Positions 1 through 7,989 of a stretch of 14,954 bases of DNA are shown here, one piece after another. A program made the position numbers and the translations under genes. Under the pieces are notes generated by a model, which worked only from the letters and a program-made list of their open reading frames with translations, made no database searches and was not told where the DNA came from. How positions within the stretch are numbered: the first letter of the stretch is position 1; every line of letters begins with the position of its first letter. This DNA comes from Verrucomicrobiaceae bacterium (GTDB lineage: Bacteria; Verrucomicrobiota; Verrucomicrobiae; Verrucomicrobiales; Akkermansiaceae), in contig CANBTO010000058.1 in assembly GCA_947372405.1 (NCBI GenBank), forward strand, positions 1 through 14,954, given 5' to 3'.

Positions 1-6
1 GGGTGG

Positions 7-55
7 AATGCGGGTAATCCGCATTCGTTTCATGAGCCATTGACGCCGGGGCGTC
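7..55. repeat. two small inverted repeats ahead of the ABC transporter gene
   Basis: Seen directly: AATGCGG (7-13) and CCGCATT (19-25) form a 7-bp stem with a 5-nt loop. GACGCC (42-47) and GGCGTC (50-55) form a second, tight palindrome about 20 bp before the ATG at 75. The first could be the end of a terminator for an upstream gene outside the window, since it is followed by TCGTTT. That reading is weak because the T-run is poor. The second resembles the GGCGTCC-type arms of palindromes elsewhere in the window. Confidence 0.35.
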
Positions 56-74
56 CATCGTTTCCCATCCGCGC

Positions 75-1841
<1,767 letters not shown>

Positions 1842-1853
1842 GAGACAAGGATG

Positions 1854-3182
1854 TCACCCGGCCTCGCGGACCTCGCTTTGCAGGCCTTTTTCGGTGAGCA
1901 GGCGGTCGGTTTCCTGCTTGATGTGAAGCAGGCGGGCGCGAAGATCATCCGGATCGGTGGCAGGGCGGATGTTAACGCTATTCAAATGGCCCATATGGGA
2001 TTGGAACACGCTTTCCGGAGCACCTGAGGCACGGTAATGAAGGTGCGCATTGGAAAGAACGAGGAATGGTTGGTCGCAGGTGGTTAGATATGAACCGTCT
2101 TCGAGCCATGTGATGAATCTGAAGTGATTGACTCCCTTCTCTGGTCTTTGATTCAGCCATGCACGGCTGACTTGGGCGCAGTGGTCGAGGCCCGGGGCGG
2201 CGAGACAGGCGGTTTCGCTCATCAGGTCGCCTGCGGGGGAGGGCAGGTGCTCACCTTCGATGAAGGTCCAGCCGGGATGGGCCGCGAGCCAGCTTTCCAC
2301 GGCCTCGCGCAGCGGCGGTGCGAGTTTCTCCAACGGGATGTCCACGGCCTCGGAGAAATGATAGGAATCCCTCACAAGCAGGCGGGAGCGCAGCAGCTTC
2401 ATCAGCACCGCGCGCAGGATGACGAGGGGATTGCGGATGTGATGGCCGATGAGCAGGCGCAGCGGATAACGCCAGTAATACGTGGTGTGGACCAGACGCC
2501 TGCGCGGCAGTGGATTGCCGGCGAGCTGCAGGTTTTCGGCGGCCTCGATGGAACCGAGGAATTCGAGCGCCGTCGGATGGATGGGGGTGATGCGCAGCCA
2601 GCCGGGATCGGCGGCGTGGATCTTGTATTTCGGCCGGTCGAAAAATGCCCATACGGCGAGCGCGGCGATGAGAGCAAGCCAGCCCATATAGGCCTGGAGG
2701 ATACTTGTCCCGGAGAGTTGCGGGATGAACAGCGGAATGATGAAAAGCGTGATGAGCAAAAGCACCAGGCCAACGAGGCGGATGATCCGGCGGAGGGTTG
2801 TGCGTCTGGCGCGGCGCGCCTCGGTGAAGGTCCAGATGGCGATTCTGCCGCCGGGCGTGCCACGCAGCCTGAGAACGAAAGATACGGCGAAGACGCAGAC
2901 CACCACCATGAATCCCCGGATCTGGAAATAGCTGCTGAGGACGAAATACGCCGCAAAAATCGCCATCATCCGGGAAAGGGCGCTTCCGCCGAAGTTCTGA
3001 TGGACCCGCTGGATCGGTTTCAGCTTGCCGTCGCTTCCGGTCACCCCGGTCTCCAGATCGACTTCGGGCAGGGTGGCGCCGTTTCTGACAAAGAGGCTGG
3101 TGCCATAGGTCCGCCAGTAGCGCACGGACGGAGCATCGGACTCGGGGACGGCAGGTGGGGCGTAGGGATTTTCGCCGTTCAT
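1854..3182 (-). CDS. NPYAPP-motif membrane protein of unknown function (paralogue 1, full length)
   Basis: 442 residues; function not recognised. The N-terminus MNGENPYAPP resembles the short Asn-Pro-Tyr-x-Pro-Pro tag seen at the start of many Planctomycetes/Verrucomicrobia membrane proteins (recalled family knowledge). Hydrophobic segments lie near residues 72-86, 89-105, 133-153 and 163-181. They are followed by a soluble, charged region of about 260 residues that includes GWLRITPIHP at 194-203, the stretch best conserved in the neighbouring paralogue. It probably sits in the cytoplasmic membrane with a large cytoplasmic tail. The neighbour at 3246-3773 on the same strand matches at the N-terminus, in the RNGATLPEVDLETGV block and in the DRPKYKI...GWLRITPIHP block, so the pair arose by tandem duplication. 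Long ORFs on the opposite strand here are shadows. Confidence 0.8.
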   Translation of the reverse strand: MNGENPYAPPAVPESDAPSVRYWRTYGTSLFVRNGATLPEVDLETGVTGSDGKLKPIQRVHQNFGGSALSRMMAIFAAYFVLSSYFQIRGFMVVVCVFAVSFVLRLRGTPGGRIAIWTFTEARRARRTTLRRIIRLVGLVLLLITLFIIPLFIPQLSGTSILQAYMGWLALIAALAVWAFFDRPKYKIHAADPGWLRITPIHPTALEFLGSIEAAENLQLAGNPLPRRRLVHTTYYWRYPLRLLIGHHIRNPLVILRAVLMKLLRSRLLVRDSYHFSEAVDIPLEKLAPPLREAVESWLAAHPGWTFIEGEHLPSPAGDLMSETACLAAPGLDHCAQVSRAWLNQRPEKGVNHFRFITWLEDGSYLTTCDQPFLVLSNAHLHYRASGAPESVFQSHMGHLNSVNIRPATDPDDLRARLLHIKQETDRLLTEKGLQSEVREAG

Positions 3183-3191
3183 GGTTGGGAA
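3162..3191 (-). repeat. duplicated start region, copy 1
   Basis: Thirty bases spanning the start codon of the first NPYAPP gene match 3754-3783 at 29 of 30 positions. The match covers the first seven codons and nine bases of leader (TTCCCAACC before the ATG), then breaks down. The duplication therefore carried translation-start sequence with it, or that sequence is held by selection. Confidence 0.75.
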
Positions 3192-3245
3192 GGCTGCGGC
3201 GGTGGTCTGTGGCCGTCGAACTATGTTAGATATCCCGGCGGGAAA

Positions 3246-3773
3246 TCAGCCATGCGGATTTTGCCGGACTGCAATGCTTCTCAGGTAGGCCAGGGCATCG
3301 GGGTGGATGGCGGTGACACGCAGCCAGCCTGCTTTGGCGGAGTCTTCGATTTTAAGTTTGGGGCGGTCCAGCAAGCCCCATGCGGTCTGGATCACAATGG
3401 CTGCGATGAACCAATCGAAGTGGAAGCCGAGTGACGGAAGAATGGCGTCGATGCCGGGGTGAAACATCAGGAGAAGCACAAGGGGCAGGAACAGGATCTC
3501 CCGGATGACGTAGCGGAATCGTCGGAGAAACATGCGTCGCGGCTCGGCATGGCTCCAGAAGCAGTTGGAGGAGCGGAACACCAGGGCGTATGGCTGCTGG
3601 TAGAGCTTCAGGAATGGATTACTGACGCCGGATTCGAGATCGACGTTGGGGAGGGTGGCTCCCCGATGGACGAGCAGGGTGTTGCCATAGATCTTCCAGC
3701 CATCCCCTGAACCACCGGTCAAGTTCTCCGTTTCGGAAACCGTTGGCGGTGTGTAGGGATTGTCGCCGTTCAT
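3246..3773 (-). CDS. NPYTPP-motif membrane protein of unknown function (shortened paralogue 2)
   Basis: 175 residues, against 442 in the neighbouring paralogue. Shared blocks are MNGDNPYTPP (1-10), VHRGATLPNVDLESGV (35-50) and DRPKLKIEDSAKAGWLRVTAIHP (136-158). After SIAVRQNPHG the protein stops where paralogue 1 continues for another 230 or so residues. The first pair of membrane segments also looks replaced or lost; hydrophobic stretches remain near 90-104 and 119-135. It may be a decaying truncated copy or a genuine short family member. No further piece of the missing C-terminus was seen in the 63 bp before paralogue 1 starts. The two genes may be co-transcribed, with this one first. Confidence 0.65.
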   Translation of the reverse strand: MNGDNPYTPPTVSETENLTGGSGDGWKIYGNTLLVHRGATLPNVDLESGVSNPFLKLYQQPYALVFRSSNCFWSHAEPRRMFLRRFRYVIREILFLPLVLLLMFHPGIDAILPSLGFHFDWFIAAIVIQTAWGLLDRPKLKIEDSAKAGWLRVTAIHPDALAYLRSIAVRQNPHG

Positions 3774-3783
3774 GGTTGGGAAA
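3754..3783 (-). repeat. duplicated start region, copy 2
   Basis: Partner of 3162-3191: 29 of 30 bases are identical across the start codon and leader of the shortened paralogue. The 118 bp between this copy and vapB must hold both divergent promoters. No convincing -35/-10 pair was found for either. Confidence 0.75.
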
Positions 3784-3901
3784 GGCTCGGAGCGAGACGC
3801 TACTGCAACGGCCTGCGGCGAGACGCCACAGCCACTTTTTGCTGAACGATAGTTTCAATTTTGGCATTGCGGGATTCCGGGTTCACGTGTATTTGGAATC
3901 C

Positions 3902-4135
3902 ATGAAGACAACAATTGATATTCCTGATGCGGCTTTGGCGGATGCCATGCGCTTCACCGGGGCGAAGACGAAGCGCGAGGCGGTGGTGAAGGCCTTGGAG
4001 AGTTACAACCGCCTGCAACGGGTCCAGGATCTGGTGGCGAGCTTCGGCACACTGGAATTCGCGAGCAATGACGAGATCGAAGCAGGTGACCTTGAGGAGA
4101 TCGCGTTGAGAGAAGCCGGAGACCGTAAATCATGA
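3902..4135 (+). CDS. vapB: VapB-family antitoxin
   Basis: 77 residues, typical for the VapB antitoxin family whose members begin with a short DNA-binding strand (MKTTIDIPDAALADAMRFTG) followed by the family signature AKTKREAVVKALESY at about 20-34. The N-terminal half would form a ribbon-helix-helix dimer that binds the operon's own promoter. The acidic C-terminus (EIEAGDLEEIALREAG) would wrap the toxin. The frame stays open upstream to an ATG at 3743, but the family starts at MKTTIDI, so 3902 was chosen; a weak GGAA lies six bases before it. The stop overlaps the vapC start as ATGA, giving translational coupling and the usual antitoxin-first order. Confidence 0.9.
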   Translation: MKTTIDIPDAALADAMRFTGAKTKREAVVKALESYNRLQRVQDLVASFGTLEFASNDEIEAGDLEEIALREAGDRKS

Positions 4136-4518
4136 ACTCCAAGATCCTCATCGACAGCTCGGCATGGGTGGAAGTTTCCCGCAAGTCCGGGGACGAATCG
4201 TTGAAGGCGGAGCTTGCAGCGTTGCTGCGCGCCGGACGCACGGCGATGACATGGCCGGTATGGGTGGAACTCCACCAGGGAGCCAAAGGGAAACGTGAAG
4301 AGGAAAACCTTAAAGGCTGGCGTGAAGTGAGCCACTGGCTTGATTTCGATGACGCTTGCTGGACCGAGGGTGCAAAGACCGCGCGAGCCTGCTTGCAGGC
4401 CGGAATCAACGTGCCGTTCGGCGATGTTCTGGTTTTCGCCTGCGCGATACGCCACGGGGTGGAATTGCTGGAACGGGATCGTCATTTTGCAATGATCCGC
4501 AAGGCGGTGAAACCATGA
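4132..4518 (+). CDS. vapC: VapC-family PIN-domain ribonuclease toxin
   Basis: 128 residues, normal for VapC. PIN domains cleave RNA (often tRNA or rRNA) using clustered acidic residues that bind Mg2+ or Mn2+. The expected acids are visible: Asp8 in ILIDSSAWVE, Glu46 in WPVWVELHQG, Asp98 in VPFGDVLVFACA and Asp116 in LLERDRHFAMI. The toxin therefore looks catalytically intact, and its activity should be held in check by VapB just upstream. The start overlaps the vapB stop by 4 bp. The stop (TGA 4516-4518) in turn overlaps the ATG of hsdR at 4515, so toxin and restriction gene are translationally chained, which is not the usual vapBC arrangement. Confidence 0.92.
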   Translation: MNSKILIDSSAWVEVSRKSGDESLKAELAALLRAGRTAMTWPVWVELHQGAKGKREEENLKGWREVSHWLDFDDACWTEGAKTARACLQAGINVPFGDVLVFACAIRHGVELLERDRHFAMIRKAVKP

Positions 4519-6434
4519 TCAGCGGCTTCACCGAAGACCACCTCGTTGAGCAACCGGCGATCCAGCTCATGCAGGATGAGCTGGGTTGGGAAGTGGTGAA
4601 TTGCTACGACGAGTGGAGCGGCGGTGTCAGCATTCAGGGACGGGATGGGAAGCGGGAGGTGGTGTTGGTTTCGCGGTTGCGGTCGGCGCTCCAACGTTTG
4701 AATCCGGATCTGCCGGTGGAGGCGATTGAGGGAGCGGTGGAGGAGATTTGCCGGGATCGCACGGCGCTGAGTCTGGCGGAGGCGAACCGGGAGATCGACA
4801 AGCTGCTCAAGCAGGGCGTGAAAGTTTCGTTTCCCGATCCAGAGCACGGCGGGCAGCGGGTGGAAGTGGTGTCTGTGGTCGATTGGGAGGTGCCGGAGAA
4901 CAATGATTTCCTGCTGGGTTCGCAGTTCTGGGTGGCGGGCGAGTTTTATCTGAAGCGGCCTGATCTGGTGGGCTTCGTGAACGGTCTGCCGCTGGTGCTG
5001 ATCGAGCTGAAGAAGCCGGGCGTGAACGTGCGCGAGGGATTTGACAAAAACCTCCGCGACTACAAGCAGACGATCCCGCAGCTTTTCCACTATAACGCGC
5101 TGCTGCTCGTCTCGAACGGGGTGCAGAGCAAGATCGGCAGCCTGACGGCGGAGTGGGAGCATTTCGGCGATTGGAAGAAGGCGACGAGCGAGGAGGACGT
5201 GGCGGGGATCTCGCTGGAGACGCTGCTGCGCGGGACTTGCGAGAAAGGGAGGCTGCTGGATCTGGTGGAGAATTTTACAAGATTTGTGGATGCCAAGGGA
5301 GGTGTGAGCAAGTTGGTTGCGAAGAATCATCAGTTTCTCGGGGTGAATCGGGCGGTGGGGGCATTGCTGCGGATTCTATTGAATCAAAATGGTAGGGCGA
5401 CGCGGCCCGCGGAGCCGAAGAGTTCCGCCGGTGGCGGGGAAGTGGGCTCCGCGAGCCGCGACGCCCTACCGTTAGATGAGGCCGCCTGCGGCGGACAATT
5501 GGGCTCCGCGGGCCGCGTCGCCCTACCGGGTGGGGATGGGAAGATCGGCGTTTTCTGGCATACCCAAGGTTCCGGCAAAAGCTATTCCATGGTGTTCTTC
5601 GCGGAGAAGGTGTTTCGGAAGCTCAAGGGGAACTGGACCTTCGTGGTGATCACGGACCGGACGGAGTTGGACACGCAGATTTACCGGACCTTCTCGACTT
5701 GCGGCGCGGCGTCCGAGCTATGCCAAGCGACGAGCGCGAGCCACTTGCGGAAACTGCTGGGTGAGGATCACCGCTATGTGTTCACGCTGATCCACAAGTT
5801 CCGCACGGAGCCGGGGACGCTGCATCCGGTGCTGTCGGAGCGGGATGACATCATCGTGCTAACGGACGAGGCGCACCGCAGTCAATACGACGCGCTGGCG
5901 ATGAACATGCGCACGGCGCTGCCGAACGCGAAGTTCGTGGCCTTCACCGGCACGCCGCTGATCGTCGGAGAGGAACGGACGCGCGAGGTGTTCGGCGACT
6001 ACGTGAGCGTCTATAATTTCAGGCAGTCCGTGGAGGATGGGGCGACGGTGCCGCTGTTCTACGAGAACCGGACTCCGGAACTGCAAATCACCAACCCGGA
6101 GCTGAACGAGGAGATCTATCAAACGATCGAGGACGCGGGGCTGGACGAGGATCAGGAGGAGAAGCTGCGGAAAGTGCTGGGCCAGTGCTATCACCTGATC
6201 ACCCGCGAGGACCGGCTGGACGCGGTGGCGAAGGACATCGTCCATCATTTCCTGAACCGCGGCTATCAGGGCAAGGCGATGGTCGTTTCCATCGACAAGC
6301 TGACGACGCTGCGGATGTATGAAAAAGTCCGCGCCGAGTGGGAGGCGGAGAAGGCCCGCATGCTGAAGGCGCTGGAAGGAATGGCGGGTGTCTGCTGGGA
6401 GCTGAGGCTTGATCTCAGTGCTTTAACAATTTGA
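4515..6434 (+). pseudogene. hsdR: type I restriction enzyme R subunit, broken: N-terminal nuclease and first helicase domain only
   Basis: 639 codons against roughly 1000 for a complete HsdR, the ATP-driven DNA translocase and nuclease of type I restriction. Visible in order: the N-terminal nuclease with Asp150, Glu164 and Lys166 (PD...IELKK) and a downstream QTIPQLFHYN; Walker A GSGKS (352-356); DEAH (451-454); TGTP (478-481); and the start of the second RecA lobe (GYQGKAMVVSIDKLTTLRMY, 584-602). After about residue 624 the family sequence stops and an unrelated tail follows (VCWELRLDLSALTI). The last 20 bases overlap the convergent pfpI gene. The natural C-terminus survives at 7201-7278. 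Residues about 293-338 come from an inserted palindromic element. The ATG at 4515 was chosen because MISGFTEDHLVEQPAI matches the family start and overlaps the vapC stop. No hsdM or hsdS is in the window, so restriction activity is unlikely. Confidence 0.88.
5391..5527 (+). repeat. palindromic repeat element inserted in frame within hsdR
   Basis: The 26 bases at 5391-5416 (beginning GGTAGGGCGACGCGGC) are the exact reverse complement of 5502-5527. A third copy at 5445-5470 matches the right arm at 24 of 26 positions. Between the copies lie GTTAGATGAGGCC (5471-5483) and small GC-rich hairpins (CCGCC-GGT-GGCGG near 5427-5439, GCCGC-CT-GCGGC near 5482-5493). The element is open in the hsdR frame and adds about 46 residues rich in Gly, Ala, Arg and Pro, just before GKIGVFWHTQGSGKS. 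Other HsdR proteins have only a few residues there. It resembles REP/BIME-type or Rickettsia-palindromic-element-type insertions, but no transposase is present and the family is not one I can name. Confidence 0.85.
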
Positions 6435-7095
6435 TCAGGACTTTGGCGGCTTCGGCGGAAGAGGCGGGGTTTTGGCCCGTGATCAGCAGACCGTCGGTTT
6501 GCACATAAACTCCCCAATCCGGGCCTTTGCTGTAATGTCCGCTCGCTTTTTTCAACTCATCCTCCAGTAACAACGGCACGACGTCGGTCAACTTCACCCC
6601 GGCTTCCTCGGTGTCGGAAAATCCGGTCACGTTCTTGCCCTTGATCAAAGAGTCACCATTGGGCAGTTTGACGTGGAGCAAGGCACACGGCGCATGGCAC
6701 ACCAAGGCCATGGGCTTTCCTTGTTGGTGAAAAGCTTCGAGCAGGGAGATCGAGTTGGAATCGTTGGTCAGATCCCACAAGGGGCCATGGCCGCCCGGAT
6801 AGAAGACCGCATCATAATCGGATGCCTTGACGTCACTCAGTTTCAACGTGTGCGCGAGTTTCTGTTTGAGCGGTTCATCCTTGTCGAAGCGTTTGGTAAA
6901 ATCAGTTTGAGCCTCGGCCTCCTGGCTTTTGGGATCAATCGGCGGTTGCCCGCCTTTGGGTGAAGCCAGAGTGATTTCCACTCCGGCATCCGCCAGTTCA
7001 TAATAGGGGGCCGCAAACTCCTCCACCCAGAAGCCGGTTTTCTTGCCGGTGTCACCCAACTCGCCGTGCGAGGTTAAGACGATTAATACTTTCAT
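6415..7095 (-). CDS. DJ-1/PfpI-family protein (class I glutamine amidotransferase-like; putative glyoxalase/deglycase or chaperone)
   Basis: 226 residues from MKVLIVLTSH, the common start of the Hsp31-like branch of the DJ-1/PfpI superfamily. The nucleophile elbow is ALVCHAPCAL with Cys133 and His134. The conserved acid lies in GFWVEEFAAPYY (Glu25), and the VFYPGGHGPLWDL loop (97-109) is present. Relatives convert methylglyoxal to lactate without glutathione (glyoxalase III) or act as holdases; which applies here cannot be told. An in-frame ATG six codons upstream (7113) is an alternative start; neither has a clear Shine-Dalgarno sequence. No signal peptide, so cytoplasmic. The gene sits inside the broken hsdR in the opposite orientation. 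Sampled lines of it have somewhat lower GC than the neighbouring hsdR, consistent with separate origin. Confidence 0.9.
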   Translation of the reverse strand: MKVLIVLTSHGELGDTGKKTGFWVEEFAAPYYELADAGVEITLASPKGGQPPIDPKSQEAEAQTDFTKRFDKDEPLKQKLAHTLKLSDVKASDYDAVFYPGGHGPLWDLTNDSNSISLLEAFHQQGKPMALVCHAPCALLHVKLPNGDSLIKGKNVTGFSDTEEAGVKLTDVVPLLLEDELKKASGHYSKGPDWGVYVQTDGLLITGQNPASSAEAAKVLIKLLKH

Positions 7096-7200
7096 GATGA
7101 TAAGATTGCTCATTGGTCGTGGTTCAAGGTCGCAGTTGGAATTGCCGTCCGCATCCCACACACTAGCAGGAGTGCGGTTGCTTGTAATGGGGTGTAACCC

Positions 7201-7278
7201 TACGCGCCCGACTTGCAGGAGGAAGCCGTGAAGACCGTGCTCGCGCAGGCGGAGTTGCTATGTGCGGAGTGGGTGTGA
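7201..7278 (+). pseudogene. hsdR: orphaned C-terminal end of hsdR
   Basis: Reading from 7201, 25 codons followed by TGA (7276-7278) give a peptide containing APDLQEEAVKTVLAQAELL and ending CAEWV. This matches the extreme C-terminus I recall for HsdR proteins with a DUF3387-type tail (pattern YPPD-x-QExA-x-x-x-VL-x-QAE-x-L). It has no start codon and is preceded by TAA in frame at 7195-7197, so it is a relic. Strand and order fit the N-terminal part at 4515-6434: same direction, downstream, with the second-helicase and C-terminal middle missing and the pfpI segment in its place. This is the scar that shows hsdR once ran through. Confidence 0.7.
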
Positions 7279-7431
7279 GGAATGTAGTCGGACAACCGGG
7301 CCGGGCGTCCCTACCTTTGTGGGAGATGCTGTCCGGCGCTGTTTCACTATGCCGGGACAAGTTCCGGCGGGCGTTGAACATCGATCCGTCGTTGCCTGTC
7401 GGCTATGCCGGGACGAGACATCCACGACTGC
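7279..7431. repeat. palindromic-repeat debris between the hsdR relic and the redoxin gene
   Basis: No gene is evident. A GTAG (7284-7287) to CTAC (7311-7314) unit contains CCGGGCCGGGCGTCCC and has the same GTAG...CTAC ends as the element in hsdR. CTATGCCGGGAC occurs twice as a direct repeat (7347-7358 and 7403-7414). GCCGG and CCGGC flank GACAAGTT as a small inverted repeat near 7351-7368. The stretch looks like overlapping short mobile or REP-like units at the 3' end of the redoxin operon and may also fold in the transcript end. No T-tract terminator was seen. Confidence 0.5.
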
Positions 7432-7989
7432 TCACTCCACGAAGATCCGGCATCCCACGGCCTGCGTCTTTGCCACCTTGACCGGCTTGCCGGCGACCAC
7501 ATCGGCCAAGGCTGTTTCCAGGTCCCGCACCGTCGGCTCGGCTCGCTTTTTTCCGAGGTCCGCATAGCGGTCATCGATCCGCCCCAGGTAAATCGTCTTC
7601 CCGTCCGGATCCAGAACCACCACCTCCGGAGTGACGCTCGCCCCGGTGCGCTTGACCCACCGGTGCTCCTTGTCAATGCACACGGGTGCCGTGATCCCGA
7701 ACTCCCTGGCATGCGTCTTCGCTTTTTCGAGACCTGTGTCCGGGTCGGCATGGATCATGATGAAGCGCAGCCCTTGCCCGCTGAACTTCTTTTCCAGGCG
7801 CCGCAGTTCCGGTTGATAGGCGTTGGCGATGGGACACTCCGCATCGATGAACACCAGCACCAGCGCCTTGGTCCCGTCCTTGGCGAAGACGGTCTCCTGG
7901 GTCCCCGCGATGGTTTCGAATACGAGCGCCTCCGCCCGCAAGGGCAGAGCCATAAGGAACCATGCGAGAAACAGGCAAGCCCTCATCAT
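7432..7989 (-). CDS. secreted redoxin/thioredoxin-fold protein (AhpC/TSA-like)
   Basis: 185 residues. The N-terminus MMRACLFLAWFLMALPLRA is a signal peptide, with cleavage likely after residue 19, so the protein is exported or periplasmic. The thioredoxin fold is indicated by LVLVFIDAECPIANAYQPEL with a single active-site Cys52 in ECPIA (no CxxC), the cis-proline TPEVVVLDPDG (Pro121) and a conserved-looking C-terminal AVGC (Cys180) that could be the resolving cysteine. It probably handles thiol or peroxide redox chemistry outside the cytoplasm; the exact substrate is unknown. Its ATG overlaps the stop of the cytochrome gene as ATGA (7986-7989), so the two are translationally coupled and likely work together. 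In Planctomycetes and Verrucomicrobia such redoxins commonly neighbour cytochrome c/ascorbate-monooxygenase-like proteins (family knowledge). Confidence 0.88.
   Translation of the reverse strand: MMRACLFLAWFLMALPLRAEALVFETIAGTQETVFAKDGTKALVLVFIDAECPIANAYQPELRRLEKKFSGQGLRFIMIHADPDTGLEKAKTHAREFGITAPVCIDKEHRWVKRTGASVTPEVVVLDPDGKTIYLGRIDDRYADLGKKRAEPTVRDLETALADVVAGKPVKVAKTQAVGCRIFVE

Noticed and set aside
2124..3434. Long plus-strand ORF (436 codons) opposite the NPYAPP genes
   Set aside because: Its translation is Gly/Asp/Glu/Arg-rich with no domain sense, and it is antisense to two paralogues whose proteins align to each other. The shared paralogy fixes the coding strand as minus.
3743..3901. 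Upstream extension of vapB by 53 codons
   Set aside because: The extension reads CRDCRRSWLGKARSETLLQ, unlike any VapB N-terminus, and overlaps the start of the divergent gene. The family begins at MKTTIDI.
4356..4514. N-terminal extension of hsdR into vapC
   Set aside because: It is only the vapC sequence read in another frame. The HsdR family start matches the ATG at 4515.
6380..7195. Target-site duplication of a transposon around pfpI
   Set aside because: The flanking match AATGG(CG)GGTGT is short and imperfect, there are no terminal inverted repeats or transposase, and hsdR sequence is missing rather than just interrupted.
7163..7381. Small minus-strand ORF (72 codons)
   Set aside because: It spans the hsdR C-terminal relic and repeat debris in antisense. 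Arg/Pro-rich, with no family resemblance.
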